A DNA stretch of 64,000 bases from Pseudothauera lacus (GTDB lineage Bacteria > Pseudomonadota > Gammaproteobacteria > Burkholderiales > Rhodocyclaceae), in assembly GCF_003034845.1 (NCBI RefSeq), contig NZ_PZKC01000014.1:50115-114114 (forward strand), in the 5' to 3' direction. Below, one piece after another: positions 56,686 through 64,000 of the stretch. A program made the translations under genes and the position numbers. Numbering within the stretch: position 1 is the first letter of the stretch; the number at the start of each line of letters is the position of its first letter. Below the pieces are notes generated by a model. It was not told the origin of the DNA, ran no database searches, and saw only the letters and a list, made by a program, of their open reading frames with translations.

Positions 56686-56802
56686 GGCATATGCATAAAG
56701 ATTGCACGGCAGCATCATGCCGACGCAGCGACAAGCCGCCCCCCAGCGCAGAGAGGTCAGCACCGCCATCCCTCTCGACCATCACTGCAGGCCCCGCCCG
56801 TC

Positions 56803-58170
56803 ATGAAAAGCCAGGACAGCATCGACCAGTACCAGCGCTTCGAGAACACCATCGCGGAATTCCGCCGCCAGCCCACCGAATACCCCCGCCGGGTCCATAA
56901 CCGCCTTACCCGGCAGATGCACAATGCCCTCCCTGCCTTCCTCTTCTGGCTCGCCACCGCGCTGCTGCTCAACCTGCTTGCCGGCACCTGGTTCACCGAG
57001 CGCGAGGACAAGGCCGACGCCGCCGCGGTGCTCGCCCTCTGCGCCCTGGCACTGACCATCGCCGCGCGCAGCTACACCGTCAACCACCTCCTCTACCACT
57101 CGCTCGGCCGTCTCGGACGACTGCACGGCGTGCATTACGTCAGCGAACGCATCGGCTTCCTCCACCGTTTCATGGCGCTATCCACGCTGCTGTGGCTGGG
57201 CGTCCACGCCGCCGAGCGCCATTACGCCCCCCCCTATGGCGACGAAGCCCTGCTGCTCGGCCTGCTCCTCGCCCTCGTCGTCATCATCGCCTCGGCCAGT
57301 ACACCGTTCCGGCGCCGCCACCACAACCATTTCGAGAACATCCACCGCTACGTCGGCTATCTCGCGGTGATCCTGCTGATCGCCTACCTGCTGGTCGACA
57401 GCACACAGTCGGCAGGCTCGCCGGCCGCCCTCATCGACCGCCCTCAGCCCTACCTCGTCGCCGCCATCGTGATGATGCTGATCGCCCCGTGGATCGGCGT
57501 GCGCGAGGCCCATCCGGCGCTCGTCCATGTCGGCCCCCACGTCATCGGCATGCGCCTGCCCGGCGCGCCGAGCTTCGGCACCTACACCCGCTGCACGCTC
57601 GCCAACCGCCACTTCCACCCCTTTGGCGATTCGATGATCGACTTCGACGACACGGCAAACCGCGTCCTCTACATCACCCCCGCCGGCGACCGCACCACGG
57701 AGGTGGTCAACGCCGCCCGTGCGGGCGATTTCATGCTCGCCGAATGCACCACCCGCGCCGACCGCTTCAAGGGCTTCATGTACCACCTCGGGGTGTACGA
57801 CGACGTGCTCATCGTCGTCACCGGTGGCGGCATCGCCCCGGTGATTCCCTGCCTGGTGCTCAATACCGACAAGCGCATCAACGTACTGTGGCTGGGCCGC
57901 AACCAGGCCGAGGAATTCACCGAGGAACTGCTCGGCAAGCTGCTCGACAAGATCGCCGGGCGCGACATCAACATCCACATGCTCAACACCAACGACCCCG
58001 ACCTGCGCGCGATCGGCGACCGCCACTACACCGCCCTCATCCTCCAGGCCTGCGCCCACTACCGCCCACAGGCGGTATTCGTGATGTCCAACCAGAAGTT
58101 CACCATCGACGTCATGCACGCCCTGCGTGAAAACGGCATCAAGGCCTACGGGGCGACCTTCGACTCCTAG
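56803..58170 (+). CDS. Ferric-reductase-like membrane protein with ferredoxin-reductase-like domain
   Basis: A 455-residue protein with about six helices (about 45-245) followed by a cytosolic reductase-like half (about 250-455). Heme-type His pairs appear as HRFMALSTLLWLGVH and FENIHRYVGYL, as in ferric reductases. The C-terminal half has VVTGGGIAPVIPCL and VLWLGRN, recalling an NAD-binding ferredoxin-reductase fold; the flavin motif is not clear. It resembles TmpA-type integral membrane proteins. The TAG stop is the first triplet of the MITE-like element that follows, so the C-terminus may have been changed by the insertion. Confidence 0.75.
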   Translation: MKSQDSIDQYQRFENTIAEFRRQPTEYPRRVHNRLTRQMHNALPAFLFWLATALLLNLLAGTWFTEREDKADAAAVLALCALALTIAARSYTVNHLLYHSLGRLGRLHGVHYVSERIGFLHRFMALSTLLWLGVHAAERHYAPPYGDEALLLGLLLALVVIIASASTPFRRRHHNHFENIHRYVGYLAVILLIAYLLVDSTQSAGSPAALIDRPQPYLVAAIVMMLIAPWIGVREAHPALVHVGPHVIGMRLPGAPSFGTYTRCTLANRHFHPFGDSMIDFDDTANRVLYITPAGDRTTEVVNAARAGDFMLAECTTRADRFKGFMYHLGVYDDVLIVVTGGGIAPVIPCLVLNTDKRINVLWLGRNQAEEFTEELLGKLLDKIAGRDINIHMLNTNDPDLRAIGDRHYTALILQACAHYRPQAVFVMSNQKFTIDVMHALRENGIKAYGATFDS

Positions 58171-58307
58171 GGAAGCACTGATTTATTCCCCACCGTTCGG
58201 GCTGAGCCTGTCGAAGCCCTTGACTTTCCAAGGAATGCCCTTCGACAAGGCTCTCCTGAGCGTAGCCGAAGGGCTCAGGGCGAACGGATTTAATCTGCGT
58301 TTCCCTA
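58168..58307. mobile_element. MITE-like 140-bp element with imperfect terminal inverted repeats
   Basis: The termini are imperfect inverted copies: 58168-58189 (TAGGGAAGCACTGATT...) and 58286-58307 (...AATCTGCGTTTCCCTA). CTAG lies at both outer ends (58167-58170, 58305-58308). Inside, CCGTTCGGGCTGAGCCTGTC pairs with GCTCAGGGCGAACGG, and CTTCGACA/GCCGAAGG-like arms give a folded structure. There is no ORF. Similar TTCGGGCTGAGC-type repeats are common in betaproteobacteria (recollection). Confidence 0.7.
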
Positions 58308-58443
58308 GCCGCGCGGGTGGCAGGCGACGGGACGGCAGGCACACCAGGTCAGATGAAATTCTGACGTGTTTTTCGGTCATTTGATGGACCAAACGCCGAC
58401 GCTGATCTAGGATAAGCCTGAACGCCCAGCACGGAGTCCCGCC

Positions 58444-58821
58444 ATGCCGACCGCCCAGACCCGCCAGCAGCCCGATGCCGCCATCGTGCTCAGCCGCGCC
58501 ACCGTGCGCGCGGCCGACCTGCTCGGCCTCAAGGCCGCCGACCTTGCCACCGTGCTGGGGATCAGCGAATCGGGCGTCACCCGCCTGAAGCGTGGCGGGC
58601 GCCTGATCGACACGGACAGCCGCGAGGGCGAATTCGCCCTCCTGCTGATCCGCGTCTTCCGCGCCCTCGACCCCCTCGTCGGCGGCGACGACGCGCAGCG
58701 CAAGCTGTGGATGCACAGCCACAACCACGCCCTCAACGGCGTACCCGCAGAGCTCGTCAAACGGGTCGAAGGACTCGCCCGCACGCTCAGCTACCTCGAC
58801 GGCATGCGCGCGCCCGCATGA
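58444..58821 (+). CDS. Xre/MbcA/ParS-type antitoxin
   Basis: A 125-residue DUF2384-type protein: an N-terminal Xre-like helix-turn-helix (ATVLGISESGVTRLKRGGRL) and the C-terminal region LWMHSHNHALNGVPAELVKR typical of MbcA/ParS/Xre antitoxins. It neutralises the RES toxin encoded next and probably autorepresses the operon. ATGA overlap with the toxin. Confidence 0.88.
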   Translation: MPTAQTRQQPDAAIVLSRATVRAADLLGLKAADLATVLGISESGVTRLKRGGRLIDTDSREGEFALLLIRVFRALDPLVGGDDAQRKLWMHSHNHALNGVPAELVKRVEGLARTLSYLDGMRAPA

Positions 58822-59561
58822 GCAGCGCGGCGGTGCCCTGGCAGGCCTGGCTGGAAGACGAAGGGGGCGTCCTGAGCATGCCGCGGGCCTGGCGCGGCGT
58901 CGAAACCCAGTACCTCGCTGCCTCGCTGGCGCTGGTCGATGACGCCGCCGAGCAGGCCCTCCTCGAGGCCTTGCTGGAAGACAGCAAACCGCCGCTGCCG
59001 GCGGATGGTGCCGGCAAGCCCTACCTCCTCGCCACCCCCTTCCGCTACGCGCCGGCTCACGACTCGCGCTTTCGCCGTGCGGCCTCCGCGCTGGGCGGCC
59101 TGTGGTACGGCGCCGCCACGCTGGCCGCGGCATGTGCCGAGGTGGCCTACTGGCGGATGCGCTTCGTCGCCGATTCGAGCGGCCTCAACGCCGTCGGCGC
59201 ACGCACGGTGAGCGCCGAACACACCTTCTTCCACGCCCGCGTCCATGGCCGCGCCATCGACCTGATGAGCCCGCCCTGGAACACCCTGGCAGCACACTGG
59301 CGCCACCCCTCGGACTACACCCACACCCACGCGCTCGCCGAAGCGGTGCGCACCCATTACCCCGCGATCGACTGGATCCGCTACGAATCCGCACGCTGCC
59401 CGGGCACCGCCTGCGCCGCGGTGTTCAATCCCGGCGCCCTGTATGGCAGCGACAAGAGCCTGCGTGCGAGCTACCAGCGCTGGCTGAGCAAGGCCTCCGC
59501 CAACAGCGTGACGATGATCAGCCTCGACGACCCCGGGCGCGCCTTTCAATGGACACGCTGA
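58818..59561 (+). CDS. RES-domain toxin
   Basis: A 247-residue RES-family protein: the RES core includes TPFRYAPAHDSRFRR, LWYGAATLAAACAEVAYWR and AVFNPGALYGSDKSL. Arg, Glu and Ser residues of the RES site appear in order. RES toxins degrade NAD+ and are paired with Xre-family antitoxins, as here. ATG 58818 overlaps the antitoxin stop. Confidence 0.88.
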   Translation: MSSAAVPWQAWLEDEGGVLSMPRAWRGVETQYLAASLALVDDAAEQALLEALLEDSKPPLPADGAGKPYLLATPFRYAPAHDSRFRRAASALGGLWYGAATLAAACAEVAYWRMRFVADSSGLNAVGARTVSAEHTFFHARVHGRAIDLMSPPWNTLAAHWRHPSDYTHTHALAEAVRTHYPAIDWIRYESARCPGTACAAVFNPGALYGSDKSLRASYQRWLSKASANSVTMISLDDPGRAFQWTR

Positions 59562-59606
59562 GGCGGCGCGCCCTGCCTGGGCTGCCGCGGCACTTTGCGT
59601 CAACCT

Positions 59607-59640
59607 TAAAGCTCCTGATGAATTAGGCGAAAGGTATAAT
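59607..59640 (+). promoter_or_regulatory. Candidate promoter upstream of the Cache-PAS-GGDEF gene
   Basis: A perfect TATAAT (59635-59640) lies 26 bp before the ATG, but no good -35 is at 16-18 bp. Alternatively TAAAGCTC (59607-59614) and GCGAAAGG (59627-59634), 12 bp apart, resemble a sigma-28 flagellar promoter. The two readings overlap; neither is certain. Confidence 0.35.
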
Positions 59641-59666
59641 CGCCTTTTGCCTGCGGCATCCACCCG

Positions 59667-62435
59667 ATGCACCGACTGTCCTTCCGCGCCGTCGCAGCGC
59701 TCGCCTGCCTCGCACTGGCCCTGATCCATACCGCCATCGGCACTTACGCCTGGCAGTACGGTCGCGACAAGCTGGAGGACGGTCTGCAGCGCGAGGCGCA
59801 CACCCTGCGCACCGCCTTCGAAGTCGGGCTGTCGGGTCTTGAGCAACAGATGCTCACCCTGGCCTCGCTGGTGGCTGCCGACCCGCAGGTGCCCGAACTC
59901 TTCCACCGCGGGCGCACCGCGGTGCTGGCCGAAGGCGGCGGTGCCGGCGGTGTGCAGGCGGGGGCGCTGCGCAAGGATCTCTACCAGCAGGTCGCCCCGG
60001 CATGGATCACCCTGCAGCAGCGCTACGGGGTACGCCAGCTGCATTTCCAGTTCGGCCCCGGGGCACTGTCCTACCTGCGCGTGCATACCCCCGAGCGCTT
60101 CGGCGACCGCATGGACGGGCTGCGCCACATCATCGAGGACGTCAACCGCGACCACCAGCCGCGCAGCGGCTTCGAAACCGGGCGCATCTACTCCGGCGTG
60201 CGCGGCGTGGTGCCGGTCTGGCACACCGCCGCCGACGGCCGCCGCGAATACGTCGGCGCACTGGAGGCCGGCACCTCCTTCGATGCCCAGTTGCAGCATC
60301 TCGACGAACAGCTCGGCGCCGGCGTGGCGGTGCTGCTGCGCGAGCAGCATGTCGACAAAGCGGTCTGGGACGAATATCGCAACCGCAACGGCCTGCGCTT
60401 CGAAAAGGGCTGCCGCTGCTACCTGGAGGCCAGCTCACGCGACGAGGTCAATGCCTGGATGGATGCCGGCGTGCTGCTGCCGCTGCATGGCGATGAGACG
60501 CTCTCGCAGCTCATCGAATGGGAAGGCCGCCACTGGCACCTGACCCGTTTTGCGCTGCGCGACTACCTCGGCAAACGGGACCCGGGCGTCCACGAAGCCG
60601 TCGGCTCGGTGCTGGTGTGGCGCGACGCCAGTGCCGCCCTTGCCACCTGGCGCAGCCAGCAGCGCAATCTGCAACTCACCGTGCTGGCGGCCTACGTGCT
60701 GACCCAGGCGCTGCTGCTGTGGCTGCTGCTGCGCACCCGGCGCAGCCTGCAGCAACGCATCGACACCACCACCGCGGCGCTGCGCGACAGCGAGGAGATG
60801 CTCAAACGCGCGCAGAGCGTCGCCCGCCTGGGGTGCTGGCACTACGTGCCGGCCGAAGACCGCCTGATCTGGTCGGAGGAGATCTACCGCATCTTCGCCA
60901 TCGATCCCGCCACCCCGCCGGACTACGCCCTCTTCCTCGCCCGCGTGCACCCGGACGACCGCGAACGCGTCGATGCTGCCTGGCGCGCCGCGCTCGACGG
61001 CAGCGACTACGACGTAGAGCACCGCATCCTCGTCGCTGGCGAAACGCGCTGGGTGCGCGAACTGGGCGAGTTCGTGCGCGGGGCGGACGGTCGCCCGCAA
61101 TCCGCACTCGGCACGGTGCAGGACATCACCGCGCTGAAGTGCATCGAACTCGAACTGCGCCACAGCGAGGAACGCTACCGCAGCACCATCGCCGCCGTCG
61201 AGGACGGCCTGTGGGAATGGCTCGTGCCCGCCGACCGCATCGACTGGGACGCGCGCTGCTTCACCATGCTGGGCTACGCCGCCGACGCCTTCACGCTCAA
61301 CTTCGAACGCTGGCGCGCCCTGCTCCACCCCGACGACGCTGCCGCCACCATCGCCACCGTGCAGGCCCAACTCGCCAGCGGAGCCTCCTTCGCCGTCGAA
61401 TTCCGCTACCTTCGCGCCGACGGCGGCTGGCAATGGACGCAGGGCCGCGGCAAGGTCGTGGAGTGGGCGGACGGCCAGCCCCTGCGCGTTGTCGGCACCC
61501 TCACCGACATCGGCGCCCGCAAGGCCGCCGAGGCCGCCCTGCAGGCCGGGCACGCGCGACTGGAGGCGGTGATCGGCCAGGTTCACGGCGCCATGCTGCT
61601 CGAAGACGGCGATGGCCGCATCGTGCTCGCCAACGCCACCTTCTGCTCGCTCTTTCTCCCCGCTACCACACCCGCACAACTGGCCGGCGAGCGCAGCGAC
61701 GACTGTCTGACCGCCGCCAGCGTGACACTGCCCGGCGGCCGCGCCTTCATCGACCGCATCGCCGCCCTGCGCCGTGCCGCCCAGCCGCTTGCCGGTGAAG
61801 AGATCGTCCTTGCCGACGGCCGCGTGCTCGAACGCGACTACACCCCGGTGCGCAGCGCCGCCGGCCTCATCGGCCACCTGTGGACCTACCGCGACATCAC
61901 CGAGCGCAAGCAGCGCGAACGCGAACTGCAGCGCCTGGCCTCCACCGACCTGCTCACCGGCCTGCCCAACCGTCGCGCCTTCCTCACCCGCCTGGAACAG
62001 GAGCAGGCCCGCATGCAGCGCTTTGGCAGCGCGGGCGCGGTACTGATGATCGACCTCGATCACTTCAAGCGCATCAACGACAGCTATGGCCACGCTGCCG
62101 GCGATGCTGCGCTGCGCCTGTTTGCCGAACGCGCGCAGGCCTGCCTGCGCGCCACCGACCTGCTTGGCCGCCTCGGCGGCGAGGAGTTCGCCGCCCTTCT
62201 GCCGGGCACTGATGCGGCCGGCGCCACCCTGCTCGCCGAGCGGCTGCGCACCGAGATCGCCGCAGCCCCCTTCCCCAGCCCGCAGGGCGCACTGACCATC
62301 ACCGTCAGCGTCGGTGTCGCCACCCTGAGCGGCGGCGACACGCGCGCGGAGATGGCACTGGCACGCGCCGATGCCGCGCTCTATCGGGCCAAGTCGTGCG
62401 GACGCGATCGCGTCGAGGTGGACTGCGTCGGCTGA
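59667..62435 (+). CDS. Cache-PAS-PAS-PAS-GGDEF membrane sensor, diguanylate cyclase
   Basis: A 922-residue protein. N-terminal helix (about 7-27), periplasmic Cache-like region (about 33-330, with FQFGPGALSYLRVH and GALEAGTSFDAQL), a second helix (about 340-360), three PAS domains (about 380-745), and GGDEF (755-915) with the signature LGGEEFAALLPG (about 835-846). No EAL domain, so a probable c-di-GMP synthase regulated by an external ligand. Confidence 0.9.
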   Translation: MHRLSFRAVAALACLALALIHTAIGTYAWQYGRDKLEDGLQREAHTLRTAFEVGLSGLEQQMLTLASLVAADPQVPELFHRGRTAVLAEGGGAGGVQAGALRKDLYQQVAPAWITLQQRYGVRQLHFQFGPGALSYLRVHTPERFGDRMDGLRHIIEDVNRDHQPRSGFETGRIYSGVRGVVPVWHTAADGRREYVGALEAGTSFDAQLQHLDEQLGAGVAVLLREQHVDKAVWDEYRNRNGLRFEKGCRCYLEASSRDEVNAWMDAGVLLPLHGDETLSQLIEWEGRHWHLTRFALRDYLGKRDPGVHEAVGSVLVWRDASAALATWRSQQRNLQLTVLAAYVLTQALLLWLLLRTRRSLQQRIDTTTAALRDSEEMLKRAQSVARLGCWHYVPAEDRLIWSEEIYRIFAIDPATPPDYALFLARVHPDDRERVDAAWRAALDGSDYDVEHRILVAGETRWVRELGEFVRGADGRPQSALGTVQDITALKCIELELRHSEERYRSTIAAVEDGLWEWLVPADRIDWDARCFTMLGYAADAFTLNFERWRALLHPDDAAATIATVQAQLASGASFAVEFRYLRADGGWQWTQGRGKVVEWADGQPLRVVGTLTDIGARKAAEAALQAGHARLEAVIGQVHGAMLLEDGDGRIVLANATFCSLFLPATTPAQLAGERSDDCLTAASVTLPGGRAFIDRIAALRRAAQPLAGEEIVLADGRVLERDYTPVRSAAGLIGHLWTYRDITERKQRERELQRLASTDLLTGLPNRRAFLTRLEQEQARMQRFGSAGAVLMIDLDHFKRINDSYGHAAGDAALRLFAERAQACLRATDLLGRLGGEEFAALLPGTDAAGATLLAERLRTEIAAAPFPSPQGALTITVSVGVATLSGGDTRAEMALARADAALYRAKSCGRDRVEVDCVG

Positions 62436-62570
62436 ACGCCCCGTACGGTTCTTGCTTCATTTTCCCTCTTGTGGCGTCTGACGGCGCCTGCACGCTGCGC
62501 GCCGCGGCCCGGACCGACTTTCTTCGTACCCGCCAGGCGCCCTCAGGAATGCCCCAAGGGGAGACAGAAA

Positions 62571-64000
62571 GTGACTGTTTACAAGAACATGGCATTCGAC
62601 GACAGTCTCGCGCCGGTAATCCGCCATGTGGACATAGTCCATGAATACCGCGAGACCCTGCAGGACCTGCAGGGCATGTGGGACAACCTGACATTGTTGG
62701 GACAATTGTCGGGAAGCGGCACCGACATGAGTGCCACCCGCGCCGCCTTTGCCACCCTCACCGCAGACCTGCTCAACCACCTCGGCATCGAGATCCGCAA
62801 CAAGGCTGTGCAGGCGCTCAAGTCGAAGGCCCAGGTGGCGGTGGACATCATGGTGCGCAACCTCTTCGAGCGCACTGCCGACATTGGCTTCCTGGCTCTC
62901 GACGAAGACCTGCGCGACTACGCCCGCTGCATGGGCGGGCTGCTCGCGCGCGGCGAAGACCCGGCGCTGTGCGCCGATCACCGCGCCCGTCTCGAAGCAC
63001 GCTTCAGCGAGTACGTGCGCAAGTACTCGGTCTATCACGACATCGTCCTGCTCGGCAGCGACGGCCAGGTGCTGGCGCGCCTGGACGCGCAGGGCGCCCA
63101 GGGGCGCAGCAGCGATGCGCTGGTGAACGAAGCCCTGAACACGACGGCGAGCTACGTCGAGACCTTCCGCCCCAGCGACCTTTTCCCCGCCCAGGGCCCG
63201 GTACTGATCTACGCCTACCGGGTCACCGATACCGACGGCGAGGCCCTGGCGGTGCTGGCGCTGTGCTTCAGCTTCGCCAACGAGACGCGGCGCATCTTCG
63301 CCAATCTCGCCCAGGCGCGCGACTGGACCGTGCTGGCCCTGCTCGACCCCGGCGGTACGGTGATCGCCTGCAGCGATCCCCATCACCTGCCGGTCGGTGC
63401 GCAGGTGGAGCGCGTGCTCGAACGCGACTGGGACATCGTGCGCTTTGCCGGACGCGAGTACCTTGCCACCACCCGCCGCACCCAGGGCTACCAAGGCTAT
63501 ACCGGCCCGGGCTGGCTCGGGCACGCGATGATCCCCCTCGAACATGCCTTCGACGACCACGGCTCGGGCCGCCTCGCCGCCATGCCGGCCGATGTGGTGA
63601 GCACGGTGATGCGCAGTCCGGCGCTTTTTTCCGCCGCGCTGCGCAGCATTCCACGACAGGCCGAGCAGATCCAGCGCGAACTCAACCGCGCGGTGTGGAA
63701 CGGCAACGTCCGCCAGAGCAGCGCCAGCGCGGGGGTGAGCAGCTCATTCTCGAAGGTGCTGCTGTGGGAGATCGGCAACACCGGACTGAAGACCACCGAC
63801 GTCTTCGAGCGCTCGATCGGCAATCTCAACGAGACCGTGGTGAGCTCCATTCTCGATGACAGCTGCTTCCAAGGGCCTGTTCTCATTCGCCATGGCGGTC
63901 GCGCTCGCACCAAATGGCTCGCAGATCAAGGCGCGCCGACGCAGCAAGACTGGCCGTCTTGCAAGGAGGCGCAACGCCGAGATGCGGGCCATTTGGTGCG
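62571..64000 (+). CDS. Chemotaxis-type Cache sensor (CheW/MCP-associated), 3' end disrupted by repeat and window edge
   Basis: GTG 62571 follows GGGGAG by 7 nt. The frame stays open to the window end (476 codons) and encodes a helical region (about 1-90) with NLFERTADIGFLALDEDLRDY, then a Cache-like sensor (about 130-300, YHDIVLLGSDGQVLARLD, PVLIYAYRVTD). The resemblance is to soluble chemotaxis proteins in which a Cache region precedes CheW or an MCP signalling part (recollection). After SSILDDSCF the coding sequence changes into a palindromic repeat, so the C-terminal module is probably cut off or displaced. Confidence 0.6.
   Translation, partial: MTVYKNMAFDDSLAPVIRHVDIVHEYRETLQDLQGMWDNLTLLGQLSGSGTDMSATRAAFATLTADLLNHLGIEIRNKAVQALKSKAQVAVDIMVRNLFERTADIGFLALDEDLRDYARCMGGLLARGEDPALCADHRARLEARFSEYVRKYSVYHDIVLLGSDGQVLARLDAQGAQGRSSDALVNEALNTTASYVETFRPSDLFPAQGPVLIYAYRVTDTDGEALAVLALCFSFANETRRIFANLAQARDWTVLALLDPGGTVIACSDPHHLPVGAQVERVLERDWDIVRFAGREYLATTRRTQGYQGYTGPGWLGHAMIPLEHAFDDHGSGRLAAMPADVVSTVMRSPALFSAALRSIPRQAEQIQRELNRAVWNGNVRQSSASAGVSSSFSKVLLWEIGNTGLKTTDVFERSIGNLNETVVSSILDDSCFQGPVLIRHGGRARTKWLADQGAPTQQDWPSCKEAQRRDAGHLV
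63871..64000. repeat. Long palindromic repeat (MITE/REP-like), running off the window
   Basis: Beginning near AAGGGCCTGTTCTCATT at 63871, the sequence is unlike the preceding gene. CGCACCAAATGGCTCGCA (63906-63923) is repeated inverted at the window end (TGCGGGCCATTTGGTGCG, 63983-64000) with one mismatch, around an inner hairpin GCAAGAC/GTCTTGC. If the symmetry continues, the right half would be the inverse of 63871-63905. Confidence 0.65.

Noticed and set aside
54350..56785. An 811-codon minus-strand frame
   Set aside because: Antisense to the Cache-PAS-GGDEF-EAL gene, with no recognisable domain.

Overview
The window is GC-rich with strongly GC-biased third codon positions, which produces very long antisense shadow frames. 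Gene content suggests a free-living, motile betaproteobacterium of the Rhodocyclales (Thauera/Azoarcus/Aromatoleum-like): six c-di-GMP turnover proteins, chemotaxis-type sensors, PhnCDE, PPK2, a mercuric-reductase-like fusion and rSAM/selenodomain-type genes. The taxonomic call is inference. No rRNA, tRNA or CRISPR was seen.

Layout. 1-3035: end of a carbohydrate/glycerol-3-phosphate-type ABC importer (binding protein and two permeases). 3161-9674 (minus): a tightly coupled three-gene unit, a CarH-like MerR/B12-binding regulator, a CheB-CheR-PAS fusion and a PAS-GGDEF-EAL protein, each joined by an ATGA overlap and preceded by a perfect 19-bp palindrome. 9949-14398: a small membrane protein, a HAD phosphatase and phnD-C-E-E. 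14716-17930: a remnant chromosomal integron, with a truncated integron-type integrase on the minus strand, then two AT-richer plus-strand gene cassettes (a 467-aa protein of unknown function and a P-loop ATPase), each ending in an attC-like site. 18290-28067: nitronate monooxygenase-like enzyme, TerB-like protein, LysE/LeuE exporter, xanthine phosphoribosyltransferase, HDOD protein, esterase, PPK2 coupled to a PLP trans-sulfuration enzyme, and KtrB-KtrA potassium uptake.

28079-30473 (minus): two rSAM/selenodomain-associated glycosyltransferases and an FAD oxidoreductase. 30703-36010: DUF2339-DUF3999 pair, YitT-like protein, small Cys-rich protein. 36052-42971: PhnD-like-sensor GGDEF-EAL protein, VTT-mercuric-reductase fusion, DUF547 protein, ECF sigma factor and anti-sigma factor. 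42981-47931 (minus): HD-GYP protein, then an ArsS-like radical SAM operon with a symporter, a divergent phosphoesterase and a glycosyltransferase that has lost its DxD motif. 48220-52118: pxpB-pxpC-pxpA (5-oxoproline to glutamate), overlapping tail-to-tail with gdhA (glutamate to 2-oxoglutarate). 52242-64000: GGDEF and Cache-PAS-GGDEF-EAL proteins, a ferric-reductase-like membrane protein, a MITE-like element, a Xre-RES toxin-antitoxin pair, a Cache-PAS-GGDEF protein, and a chemotaxis-type Cache gene whose 3' part runs into a long palindromic repeat.

Common themes are second-messenger signalling from many inputs (B12/light, periplasmic ligands, PAS sensors), phosphorus/polyphosphate and amino-acid turnover, and mobile DNA (integron cassettes, MITE-like repeats). 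The two least explained pieces are the integron cassette pair and the B12/light-type signalling operon.
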